DNA from: Craterostigma plantagineum
Taxonomy: Eukaryota; Streptophyta; Magnoliopsida; Lamiales; Linderniaceae
Reading direction: 5' to 3'
Length of the DNA: 64,000 nucleotides
Assembly (NCBI GenBank): GCA_027422505.1
Contig: JAPQWV010000338.1
Coordinates: 124,001 to 188,000, forward strand
Shown: piece after piece, positions 11,198 through 22,700 of the stretch
Layout of the letters: each line of letters starts with the position of its first letter
How positions within the stretch are numbered: the first letter of the stretch is position 1
The notes under the pieces: generated by a model
The model's database searches: none
What the model was told of the DNA's origin: nothing
What the model saw: only the letters and a program-made list of their open reading frames with translations
Position numbers and translations under genes: made by a program

Positions 11198-14100
11198 CTA
11201 CGACGACGAAGACGGTAATAATGGCTGTAGGCTCGGGAAAAGATCAAACCTCGTCGTACTACTGCTGCTACTAATATGATGATGGGTTCTGACGTCTTGA
11301 AGAACGAGCACCTTAAGCGTGCCCGACTCCTTCAGCCAAGTAGCAACCACCGCCCCCGTCGAAATAAACCTTCCAATATTACATTTTGCAACCCTAAACG
11401 GTGCACCCATGCCTAGCAGAAGAGCCTCCACCGCTCGCTTGAGCGTACTGTCACCCACTACTTTGCTGTGCTTGCCCCACCCAGTCAAAATACTGCATGC
11501 AAAACCATACTATGTAATGAAAAGATGGAGAAGATTCGTTATTCTCGAAAGTTGTTCAACTTCAAATATCAATATATATTTTCCTAATGTTATGGTGATG
11601 ATGATAATGTAGTCTTTTGTGAAGTTATAGATGACCATGCCTTGCAATGTGTTAGGTTAGTAAATGGATTACTTTTTATTTTGTGTCCTAATTCCATGTA
11701 TGTATGAATGTATGGAAATGATGTTCTAGAGAGAATTGCAGTAAACATTCTCTGCTTTCTCCTCTATGTTGTTTCCTTTTGTACTCAAACTCATATACAG
11801 AGAGAAACCAACCAGTACGCTTATTCTCCTCTGTTTTTCTTTCACAACCTTCAACCTCCCATATTTTCGTAAAATCTGAACAGAAGTATATTATTACCTT
11901 AGAAGCTGAGGCAAGTCACGGCCTTCGTAGACGATGGACCTGATGTTGAGCAGCCAAGCGTGAACCATCGCCTGGGCAGCACCCGAGGACATGAGGTGCA
12001 AGTCCAAGCAAGATTCAGACCATGTGTTTTCCCAAACGTCCCGGCGTTTCCCTTCTAGGACGACTAATTGGGCACCACGCTTCTGAAGTAAACATTTTTG
12101 TTCGCTCATAAAGTGTGCGTCGATATAGACCTAAGTTATCCCACTAATTTTTTTTTTCTTACCTGGCCAAAGTGCCACAACATGTCTGTCAGTGCATTAT
12201 AGAAGGCGGAGGAAGTCGAAGAGTCCATACGCTTCACCTGATCGAACAGCGAAAGGGCCTGGGCCCACGCGCCCTCGTTGTGGCCCATGAGTAGGCCGTG
12301 GGCCACACCGTAGACTTGATTATCGAAGAGGCGTAACTCCTCGAGCAACAGTGAAGCCTCCTCGAATGAGCTACAACGGCTGAAACCACACAGAAAACGT
12401 GTCTAACTGATATATTTCAGCAGTCTTGAAGTTCGCAACTAACTTTTTTACAAAAAAGTTCGATGCGAATTTGCTTTTTGAGCTCCTTTTATGTAATTAA
12501 AGACAAGAAAAGCGGCCAAGAAACGTACAGGAATCCATTTCGCCGGCCTAAAGCCCCAAGTGACGTATGCAAAACTGGAGAGATACATAGGATGAGAATT
12601 TGCTTACCTGCAAGCGTTGAGAATGGCTGAAAAGGTAACAACGTTAGGCTTTATCTGCAGCTCGTGCATCTTACGAAAAATGCCAAAGACGCATGTCAAG
12701 TCTTGTCTCCACCTCGACTCAGACTCGTCTTTCTTGGACTTCCCAAAGGCAAGCTGCTTAAAAACTTCCATGACCTTATCATCCTCCACTTCGTCTTCTT
12801 CGTGGTCAAACACAATCTGCTGAAGAGCCATAAGACCCGAGGATCCTTCTTCTAAAGCCCTGAAAGTTTCAGACTGACCAAAGGCATTAATAATCGAGTT
12901 GTACGTCACAACGTTAGGCTGTATTCCCTCGCCCATCATCTCATCAAGCAATATTGCAGACGATTCGACCAAACCTTTCTTACACAAAGCATCGATCAGT
13001 TTGCTGTAGAAAACAACGTCGGCCTTCAAGCCTTGCTGCTTGAATTCTCTGTACACCTGCAGCGCTTCTCCATACAAACCGCCTTTAAAATAAACGCTGA
13101 CCAATGTGGAGTAAGTCAATAAGTTAGGACAGAGATGTTCAGATTTCATCTCTGCAAAAAGCTCCTTAACCTTATCATACAATCCCTGCTTCCCAAACCC
13201 GTCGATGAGAGCATTATAGGTGACAACATCCTTCTTTATACCTATGCTCTCCATTTCTTGGCCAACCGCAAGAGCCTCCTCGAACCTCCCAAGGCTGGCG
13301 TAGATAGAAAGCAAAGTGTTATACGAAACTCTGTCCAACTTGATACCCACGAGCTTCATCTGATTGAACAAATCCAAAGCTCTATCCAGTTTCCCTTCCT
13401 TGGCACAGCCTCGAATGATCGTGCTATAGGTAACTTGATTTGGAAATATGTTCTTCACAGGCATCTCAGCCATGATTTCGAATGCCTCGTCCAAATGCCC
13501 ACCACCACAAGCAGCGTCTAAAAGCGTATTGTACGTATAAATATCCTGATCGATACCCTTATAGACCATCTCATCGAACAAATCCTTGGCAGTCTCCCAC
13601 AATCCCGAGCCACTGCAAACTGCAAGGAGTGAATTGTATGTTATCCTATCAGGCTGAACGCCGTTACTCAGCATATCATCGAATATCTCCAAAGCCCTCT
13701 TAATATCTGCACCCCCTTTAGCACAAGCATCGATCAACGCATTGTAGGTGACCAAATTTGGCTTCAAGCCTGAATCTTTCATCCTCCAAAAGACTCCAAT
13801 GGCTTCATCGCAGCAACCGCTCTTTGCATATGCACTAACCAAAGCTGAATAAGCATAAACTGTGTTCCCATATCCCTCTTTCACGGCCTCTTCAAAGACT
13901 TCCTCTGCAAAATCAACTTTTCCCAGCCTACCAAGGGTACTAATCATGGACGTAGCCAATTTCCCCAGCTCATTCCTCCTCCTCTCTTTACTAACGGCAA
14001 ACTTGAAGCACCTCAAAGCCTTGACCCAATCGCCTCTGTTCCCAAGCTCGCGCAGCAGAAATATGTAATCTTCGGAAGAACAGAGCTTCGATTCAAAATT

Positions 14101-14481
14101 GGACAGAACGACATCTAAATTACGATCGGACTCACAGGTCACGGCAAGGTGGAGGACCTCCTCCGCCGCCACGGAGTGGCGGCACGAGGCCGTGGACTTG
14201 GGGCGACCGAAGTGCATTTTGGAGACGAAGCGGGTCGAGCGGCGGCCGGAGAATTCTGAGGCGGAGAGGTGCGGCGGCGGAGGGGGGCGGAAGGTGGGGT
14301 GAGGAGCCTGTTGGTGGTTGTTGAGGGAGAATTTCTGTGGGTTCCATGTGGGGTGGTACTGCTGAGAAGCTGCGTTTCGCTGCTGGCTATGGCGGTGATT
14401 TTGCGGGTGGTGGAAGTGGTGGTTCTGATAGGGTTTTGAGGTGGTCAGAGTACAGTGCGGTGGCGGAGTTGACGAGGCCAT
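11198..14481 (-). CDS. GUN1: GUN1, PPR-SMR protein of plastid retrograde signalling
   Basis: Four coding exons on the minus strand: 14481-12608, 12379-12163, 12082-11898 and 11492-11198 (stop TAG). All introns are GT-AG, splice phases agree, and the sum is 2571 nt, 856 residues. Exon 1 gives a His/Gln/Pro-rich N terminus that may act as a chloroplast transit peptide, the diagnostic block [16 protein letters not shown], and about a dozen PPR repeats (for example [12 protein letters not shown] and DRISYN-type helices) from about residue 150 to 625. Exons 2-4 hold the linker [14 protein letters not shown], then an SMR domain with [18 protein letters not shown] and [12 protein letters not shown], and the tail GSVVATWL-like region. 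From what I recall of Arabidopsis GUN1 (918 residues) the match is close along the whole length; this copy is shorter mainly at the N terminus. GUN1 acts in plastid nucleoids in chloroplast-to-nucleus signalling. No stop or frameshift is seen, so the gene looks functional. A large MULE lies about 285 bp upstream of the start codon. Confidence 0.95.
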
Positions 14482-14767
14482 TCTTCAACGAGGGGAGATG
14501 ATAAGGTAAGAAAAAGGTTAGGTCTTTTCTTTTTTCGGGGCTTGGGTTTTCTTGAGAGTGATAGCATAGCCAAACAGAGATGCTATCTATGCTAAGCTAC
14601 TACAGTACAATAAACATGAGATTTGGAGAAGACCAGTATGTCATAATGCTGATTCAGCTGCCAAAATTGAACAAACGCAATAACTCATCCACCAATATCA
14701 TTTTTACATTCAATCATCTTCTTTTGGTTATACTTTACAACCGAGGTGTAGCAGGTGCAGTTCCGCA
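14482..14767 (-). promoter_or_regulatory. Residual GUN1 upstream region before the MULE
   Basis: Only 286 bp separate the GUN1 ATG from the MULE edge. The stretch should contain the 5' UTR and perhaps the core promoter; I see no convincing TATA box. The last nine bases, AGTTCCGCA (14759-14767), are the left target duplication of the MULE. The original upstream sequence resumes at 23,635. Confidence 0.5.
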
Positions 14768-14821
14768 GGGTCTTTTAAAAAAATGGCCCTTGACTCAGTC
14801 AATATTAAAAAAATAGCCTTG
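14768..14821 (+). repeat. Left terminal inverted repeat of the MULE
   Basis: Shares AAAAAAATGGCC, a GTCAA block and TTAAAAAAATAGCCT in order with the reverse complement of 23573-23625, with scattered differences and one indel near the tip. Confidence 0.85.
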
Positions 14822-14941
14822 TTGACGTTTTTTTTTGTCAATGGCCTTCATTTTAATTAACCGTTAACCATCTTCTTTAAACCCTCGATTAATTAACTAG
14901 AAATAAAAGAAAAAGAAAAATAAATATACATACACAATCTG

Positions 14942-14955
14942 TATATATATAAAAG
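14942..14955 (+). promoter_or_regulatory. TATA box of the MULE transposase gene
   Basis: TATATATATAAAAG lies inside the left end of the MULE and upstream of a predicted non-coding first exon that would end at 15135. The position is suitable for the transposase transcript. Inference only. Confidence 0.4.
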
Positions 14956-15135
14956 AAACGAAACTCCATTTAAATGCACAGCAGCACCTAATAATTACTA
15001 TACCAACCCAGATCGATCCATCCTTTCTTCTTCATCGTTTCTAAAGAAAAACACAGCGTCATTTTCGTCACTAAGTCGAACTCGAAGTCTGCGAAAACAA
15101 GTCTGGAAGGAAAAACCCAGCTCTAACTCTTTACA

Positions 15136-15873
15136 GTAAGTTTTTTCTTTTTGAATTACGAATTTTTACCCTCCAAATTACGTGAGTTTATCATTACGTG
15201 ATGTTTGGCAACGAGAATTTTGAATTTCCAGTCGGAAAGACGAAACTCGTGGTCATGCTTCATGGAACCCGCACATTCACAAGGGCCCCATGCAGTAGAT
15301 CTGGGGCCCCGCGCATGTTTACACGGTCCCCGCACGCTGGTGCAGGAGCCGCACGCACTGGTGCACGGGTCCGCGCGCTAGAGCACGGGACCCGGGCATC
15401 AATTCAGGGTCCCCAGGCACTGTGGTCCCGCACATCAGTGCAGGGCGCGCGCGCAATGGAGCACGGGTCCACGCGCGCTAGTGCACGGGACCCAGGCATC
15501 AGTTCAAGGACCCCAGGCGCTGGTGCAGGGGTTCCGCGCATCAGTGCATGGGCAGTCCCAGGGCATGGGTCCCGAACACTAAGTCATGGGTCTCGCGCTC
15601 TAGAGCTTGGGTCCCATGCGCTGGTGCAGGGGTCCCGTGCTTATATGTTAGGGTTTTCGATAGCTGTTAGGGTTTTCGATAGCTGTTAGGGGTGTGGAAG
15701 CTGTTAGGGCTTTAACTATGCCTAGAAATCACGTTAGCAAACACAGCATCCGAAATAACAATTTCGACAACTAGGGTTTTTGCAACCTATTGTTTTCGCA
15801 AACTAGGGTTTCGCAAGTTGTATTGGTTTCGCAAGTATGGCTATGGTTCTAATATATTTTACTTTTATTGCAG
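15136..15873 (+). other. Predicted 5' UTR intron holding a GC-rich minisatellite
   Basis: A donor GTAAGT follows TTTACA at 15136 and an acceptor TTTTATTGCAG ends at 15873, twelve bases before the transposase ATG. Between them, at about 15258-15660, lies a GC-rich array of degenerate units such as GTGCACGGGACCC, GGCATCAGTTCA and GGGTCCCGCGC. An open frame through the array (15198-15689) is a composition artefact. The related array in intron 1 of the convergent gene makes the parallel striking. Confidence 0.6.
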
Positions 15874-15885
15874 GGGGTAATAATC

Positions 15886-18164
15886 ATGACGATCACTAAC
15901 ATTGTGTTCCAAGTAGAGGGTCAGTGGATAATTGGCGAGGACAATACCTCGAAGTGGTGTCCTCTTCCTACTCATAGATGGCAATCAATCTTGGTCGACG
16001 AGAAAACATGCACGTTAGATGACGTGAAGAATGAGATTGTGAAGGTGTTGTCGCTATGCAGCGAGAATTCTAAACTCACGTTAAGCTACATGCCTAGCGT
16101 AGTTTACGATTTCCCACGACCCATCTACATCGAGAATGACTACGGTATACGTGCATACCTTGGTTTTGGTGGTCCACAGACTAGACCCGTGCTCCATGTT
16201 GAGGTTGCATCCTTTGTCAGTGCCACACCACCACAAGCTCATCTTAATGATGAATCGAATTTCAACGTTGGTCTAATAGAGCAGTGCGACGCAAATGAGG
16301 AAATCCATCCCGTGGAGGGTTACATGGGCGACACATCTAACTACCACTCTTACCATCTTTCTGAATACGAGGGTTTCCAAGAAGATCAAACCGGACCGTG
16401 CGAGAATCAAAATGAGAATGAAGATGATACGTTCGAACAACCCGAGGAACATTATGCTTCGGAAAGTGATAATGACGATGTCACAATGGCGGAGCATAAC
16501 TCTCCACATGTTGACGACGGCACGTATGGATTGGGGATGGTTCAAGCATGTTTGTTGGTCAGGAATTTCGGGACAAGAAGGAAGTCAAGGACGTGATCAC
16601 TAAAGTCGCCGTTGATGCGTGTTTCGAGTTCAAATTGGTCCGGTCAAATAAAACCATGTATGTAGCGAAATGCGCAACCGAAGGATGCACATGGCGAGTA
16701 CGAGCTGCACAGAACAAGGACTCCCCTTTTTTCTCAATCCGAACGTATTGCGGTAAGCACACCTGCGGGGTTTCTCATCGTCGCCGTAGACATCGGCAAG
16801 GAAGTTCGTCAGTTGTATCACAAGTTCCGTTGGAACATTTCACCGGTCCTAAAGACATTCCGCCACCCAAGTCAATCATGTCGATGATGCAAAACAGGGG
16901 AGTAGATGTCCCGTACTACAAGGCTTGGAAAGGCAAACAACTAGCGTCGGACGAATTAGTCGGGAACATGGACGATTGTTACGGTTTACTTCCGGCCTAC
17001 TTGGATGCGTTGAGGCAAGCAAACGTTGACAGCATCACAGATTGGGAGATGGACGAACAAATGAGGTTCAAATATATGTTCTTAGCATACGACGCATGCG
17101 TTAGGGAATTTGCATACATGAGGAAAGTCGTATCTATCGATGCAACTTTTTTGAAGGGAAAATATAAAGGAGTTTTGCTCATTGCTACGGCGCAAGATGG
17201 TGATTACCATCAATACCCGCTCGCATGGGGTCTTGCTGACTCGGAGGGAACCGAATCTTGGACGTGGTTTCTCACTAGATTGAGTCGTTTCGTACCAGAT
17301 AGTAATGAACTCGTCATTATTTCTGACCGAAACCACGGTATAAAGAATGCCGTCCCTGCTGTGTTTCCGAATTCATTTCATGGTTTCTGCGCATGGCACA
17401 TTCAACAAAATGTGAAGACGAAAACGGCGGACAAGGGTGCGTGCCCCATTTTCTGGCGGGTGGCCAGTGCCTACACCAAGGCCGAGTGCGATGCACATTA
17501 CAAAGCTCTAGGTAAAACATTCAAGTCGGCGGGTCGATATCTTGACGAGATTGACATGGAACGGTGGACGAGGGCATATTGTCCCAAGTCGAGATATAAC
17601 ATCATGACGACCAATGGATCGGAGTCGATAAATGCGGCTCTACGCGCGGACCGAGAACTTCCAATTATAGGATTGTTGGGCTCAATTCACCGATTAACAT
17701 CATCTTGGTTCAGTAAGCATCGAAGAGCATGCGAAGCTTCTATCGCTTCGAATTCGACGTCGTTTACGCCGAAGGTCGAGTCGATCCTCCGCGAGAATTT
17801 CATTGGGTCGCAAAGATTTCACGTATCGGAAGTTGGGCGTCTAACGTATAATGTATACGGGCACAACTCGAACGAGGTCGTCGATCTAGAGTTGCGTACG
17901 TGCAGCTGTAAGATGCTTGACATCGACCGAATTCCTTGCCCACACGCTATTGCTGCTTGTGGTTATGCCAACGTCGATGTGGGTTCACTGGTCGACCCTT
18001 ACTACAGCTTGGGATGTTGGAAGTTAGCTTACGAAGGTACTATATGGCCGGTGTCTGAACACATTGAAAGAAGTGTTGAAATGCTGCCACCTCCTCGCGA
18101 GAAACAACGTGGAAGACCACAGAAAAATAGGTTGCCTTCTGTTGGCGAATTTAGTAGGAGGTAA
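15886..18164 (+). CDS. MuDR-type (mudrA-like) transposase, one frameshift
   Basis: Transposase that would cut and join the MULE. I choose the ATG at 15886, just after the predicted intron acceptor. The first segment (to about 16,550) is the MuDR N-terminal region followed by an acidic linker; it then slips by one base near 16540-16560 into the frame opening MFVGQEFRDKKEV and running to 18164. In this second part (538 residues) I see the zinc-binding MuDR DNA-binding domain (CATEGCTWRVR with YCGKHTC, about residues 42-73), the MULE catalytic core with SIDATFLKGKY (D198), ISDRNHGIKNA (D260), CAWHIQQN (281-288) and NGSESINAAL (E359), and a SWIM zinc finger (C452, C454, C464, H466: CSCKMLDIDRIPCPHAIA). 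A C-terminal KQRGRPQKNR stretch is a plausible nuclear signal. All catalytic residues are present; only the single frame break argues against function, and it could be a sequencing error. Confidence 0.9.
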
Positions 18165-19733
18165 AACCTCTAAATTTAGGGTTTTGTAATGTAATAGAAC
18201 CTAATTATTATTGTTATGAAATGAAAGTTTGTTTAGATTAGCGTAATGATGGTTTTAAAATGTATGAGTTATGATGTGATATTGTTTGAGGTATGTAAAA
18301 TTAGGATTTTAAAGTTAGGGTTTTAATGGATGTGCGGGACCCGTGCATTTGCGCGACGGACCCCTGATTTCAAGCACGGGACCCATGCTCATGTGCGGGG
18401 ACCCGTGCTTATTGTAAACCCTAATTGTAGTCAATTATTGTAGTCAATTATTGGTAACCCTAATCGGTCCGTGCGGAAATTGTGTAAACCCTAATTGTTG
18501 TCAATTATTGGTCTTCTTTTGCAGACAAAGTTATTATTGAATTATTGGTCAGTCAACTATTTGTCTGATACATGTCAGCTTTGAGTGCAGGTGTAATCAA
18601 TGCCTTGTCAAGTCTGGTGTCCTTTTCGATGTGTGAGAAGAAAAAGTACAGCACGTGTTTAAAAGAATTTCAGTAATTAAATACATATTTTTTTGGTACA
18701 TCTTTACAAAAATAATTAACCATAACGAAATTGTCGAAAAAAAATTAATCTTGACCAAAAAATTTCACTTATGTTGTTAATGTTCAGCAAAAAAATTTAA
18801 ACGATTTGGTGACTGTTTTCGATGTGAATTTGGTGAACTGGGTGAATGTGACAATAATTGAGCTAATTTACATAACAACAACTTGTCTTATGCTGGTGAC
18901 TTGGTTAGGATGTAACAATCGAAAACTCGTATTTTATACATGCAAAAAGACCATACTTTTGTTGGTTATGATATTATATGACGTATATATTCGTATGGAG
19001 GCTGAATCGAACTTCGAAATTATTTAATATGGTGTAAAATCGCGAAAATAATCGCAGGGTCCCCGCACATGAGTGCTGTGGTCCGGGGCCCATGCCCATG
19101 GACCCGCGCAATGTAATGCGCGGGACACCAATGATTACGCGCGAGGCCCCTGCGATTACGCGAGGGACCCGTGAACTCACTCAGGGGACCCGTGCTTGTG
19201 TGCGCGGACCCATGCTTATGCGCGAGGGACCGTGCACTACAGTTTGGGACCATGCGCAGCATACCAGACCCGTGCGGATTTTAATTGACTAGTCAACAAT
19301 CATTGGTAAATTATTATTTTCTGCGAATGTCAGTGTAATCAATGCCTTGTCAGTGTAACGAAAAAGAAATATTTAATCAAATTGTGTAATCAAATCGCGG
19401 GACCCTTGCTCAATGACTACTGCAGGGGTCCCTAGTTTTGAAGCAAGGGACCCGTGCTCAAATGCTTGGTCCCATACTTATGTGCGTTGAATAGTCAACA
19501 ATCATTTGTGAATTAGTGGTCTGTTACTTTTTTCGTTATGCAGTGTCATAACAGTCGATTTGATGCGATTAGCAATAAAATTGCTTGTCATGTCATCACT
19601 AATGTCAATTCAGATTCTTTAATTTACACAAACGTAACCAACAACGTGCGAGGTTTTTCATAAAATTATTTAAATAAAAAAAATTGTAAGAAATTATTTA
19701 AACTACTTCGAATAAAAAAAAAATTACATTCAA
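18165..19733. other. Space between the convergent MULE genes, with minisatellites
   Basis: About 1.6 kb of AT-rich DNA between the two stop codons. Two GC-rich islands, about 18330-18480 and 19055-19460, are made of GGGACCCGTGC and GGGACCCATGC type units like those in the introns. Both 3' UTRs must lie here. Shadow open stretches over the arrays are not genes. Confidence 0.6.
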
Positions 19734-22700
19734 CTATTTTGGACCAAACCAAGAACCCCAGTCCTTACGCAAAATACAAATTGTAAGAAATTTCCTAAAA
19801 TCTACAATTTCCTGCTGTGTCAGATTGGAGAAGTCGTCACCTCGAAACATGAGGCTCATTGCCGCTCGCAACACATGTACGCCGCATTCTCCCCTGAAAC
19901 GTTACACACTTGTACAGAAATCGTCGTAAAAAATTTAAATGAAATAATAACGAATGAAACTTACCTTCCTTGCTGTTTGGCGAATCTCGGATGACGCTCA
20001 ACTTTCCATTTCTTAAATCGTGTCTTGATACATCCCATGAAGACCAATATCGCCGGGATGGTTACTTGAAGTGGCACCAATGCTTTGTTAAGGTTGCGCA
20101 TGTCCACGTCGCAAGACTCGTCGGAGTCGTATATCGTCATCGTCTTCTTCCTCCAATCAGCGACGCATAGCACCCAATGTGCTATCGTTTGCACGGGGAA
20201 GACGATGCAATCTGCGTCCATCCATGAGATCGATGGCCATCCATCCTGAAGTCCTCTTGCGTAATGGGACCATAACGAAAGCATCCCATTTACGACTTTT
20301 CCTTCTACGAAGCCATCGAGTTCGATACATGTCTTGAATGCGTAAGACATGTACGCAACATTCTTCGACGCAAATGCATGGGTCTTCTGCATGTCCAGGA
20401 ACCCTCTCATTGCTTCATTCATATGGTGAAAAACCAAAACAACTTAGGCTTTACAATTATAGTTCATTGCAAAATTAATAGTTCAACGGAGCATACCATG
20501 TCATCGAGCCACCTTGTTGGCGTGTATAGATCCTCAAACCATCCACGTCTATGCTTATCGACCAAGCACTCCTTGTACTCGTCGTCAGCCAAGTCCCGTA
20601 TTTCCCTCTCTATGGCCCCCCACACCAGGATCTTCTTGGAAATATGGACGTCTACGGCCGATAGACTCGCTTTCATTTGACCGGTGGACGGAGGCTCAGT
20701 GAACGGCGACTGCAGCCACTGGGACAGATTCCTCTGCCGCCCTTCCGGGGTCACGTCGGCCACACCTTTACCCCTATCAGCCACCGTCGACTGATCCGCA
20801 ACCGCCGAGGCGCCTCCAAGTAGATGGGTCGACCTCATAATATGTCTCGCTCTGCGCGCCGTATCCATCGTCCAATTGCTGCGATGGAACGTAATAATTC
20901 CATGGATAGTCATTTGCCGGCCATCCCCATCCGCTCGAACTGGGTGGATCCCGCCTCGCAAATTGCGTCCACCCAGTCGAAGTCCCCTCGTCGTCTACGA
21001 TACATATTAAATTGTAAGTTACGGCGTGTATTAAATTTGAATTAGGGGTAAAGGTAGTTACCGTAACGAGGCGCGTCGTCGGTATGTGTACGTGGACCGA
21101 ATAAATTCTTCCAATCGTCCCGAAGCTCTTGCAACTGAGACGCAACGCCGCCGATGCTTTCACCCAGACCTTGCATCGAGTTGAACCGCTCCTCATAGAA
21201 GTCGGAGCGTCGATCGTAATTGTCTCGGAATTGCGCAAAGCCGTCTCGGAATTGCGAAAACTCGTTCTCGAGATGCTCGAACCGACCGCTAAGTGCGTCG
21301 AAGCCGCTGCTAAACGTGTCGAGCCGACTGCCAAATTCATCGAATCGCCGGTCCACGTGGCGCGCAAATTCGTCATACGATGGCCCTGGCATTGGCGGCG
21401 ACCTCGGCGGCGTATGGAAGTTGCCTCCATGCATGGACGGCGACCTCGGCGGCTCGTAGTTAGAGTCCATGCCCCTCTCTTCGTCTTGCCGTGATCTGTT
21501 AGAGAGCTGAGGGACGGACTCTGCTTCGTAATTGGGTTCGGTTGCCGCCCACCGGCCAAGATGTCCTCGTACCGCACGACGACTGCACCTAACTTCCACC
21601 CCTTGCATCAGTAGGCTCGCCACCCTATCGTACACGTCGTCGTGTGGTGCGGCGAACTCGAAGTCGCTGTACCGAAAATAATCGGCCTGCGTCTCTTCTC
21701 CAATCGGCACTAGTAGACCAAGCACATCGGACCCGGCCACCGTCTTCGCAACATCCACCAACTTCGGACATCCCTTCTGGGGCCAATTCCTCGTGACCCA
21801 CCGGCATATACGCGGCCTCGCATGCTCCCGCTCTCTAAGTTCAGTATATTTATCAGCGATGGCCGGTATGCATTCATATGCTAATATCTGAAGACAAAGA
21901 AATAAATTAATCTTAGCAAACACACGAAACCCTACACTCACAAAGTCATTCAAATATAAAACCCTAACCTGAAGTGGATGTACGAATCCACTGATCAGCT
22001 TACTATCCTTGTTATCGTCAAAATCTTGTTTCAGCGACCGTAGTGCCGCTCTGAAAGCCACGGTCCCCCAAGGGTAACGCTCGAAGGCCTCTGAGTCCTC
22101 GACTAAATAAACGATCCAAGAAGGAAGGGTGGTATCCTTCTTGGAAGGTCGGGGCAGCAAGACGTAACCCGCAAAATACAGGTTGGCCAACTTCAACTTC
22201 TCGTCATTGACGCGCACCGTGGGGTTGGCAGCCAACTCCTCCAACCGCTGCTTAACGTGCGACAATTTAAGCGTCAATGCCGTTTTCCTCGGGAAATGAC
22301 GACGGACGAATTCATCCGTTTGGTTCACCACCGGTTCGGCTGCGAACTTCAGCCCCGTGATTAGGCAATACTCCATTTTTGAAAAACGGAGCGGTTTATT
22401 CCCGATGATCATCCAAAGCTCGTCACGATTGTGAAGCTGCGTCTGGCACTTGATGAGATACCACAACAGCTGCGCCGACAAATTGAAATTCGCGGCAGCG
22501 TTGACGAGCCTGCCGAACGGACTCCCTTCCGTAAAAACTGTCAGCTCATCCTCGTTTAGCCAACCAACGATCTCCTCGCTCGCTTCGCAGTATCGTGACG
22601 TGATATGTAACCGGTAATCTTTCTCATCGTCGCCTCCGGCAATTTGCTTCTTCAATTGAACCTACAAATCAATAAAGAATTAATTACAAATGCTGCGGGA

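Noticed and set aside
15198..15689. 163-codon frame over a GC-rich array
   Set aside because: Entirely made by the minisatellite in a predicted 5' UTR intron; repetitive Ser/Arg/Ala text without a domain.
21129..21494. Plus-strand 121-codon frame
   Set aside because: Shadow of exon 3 of the Ulp1-like gene on the minus strand.
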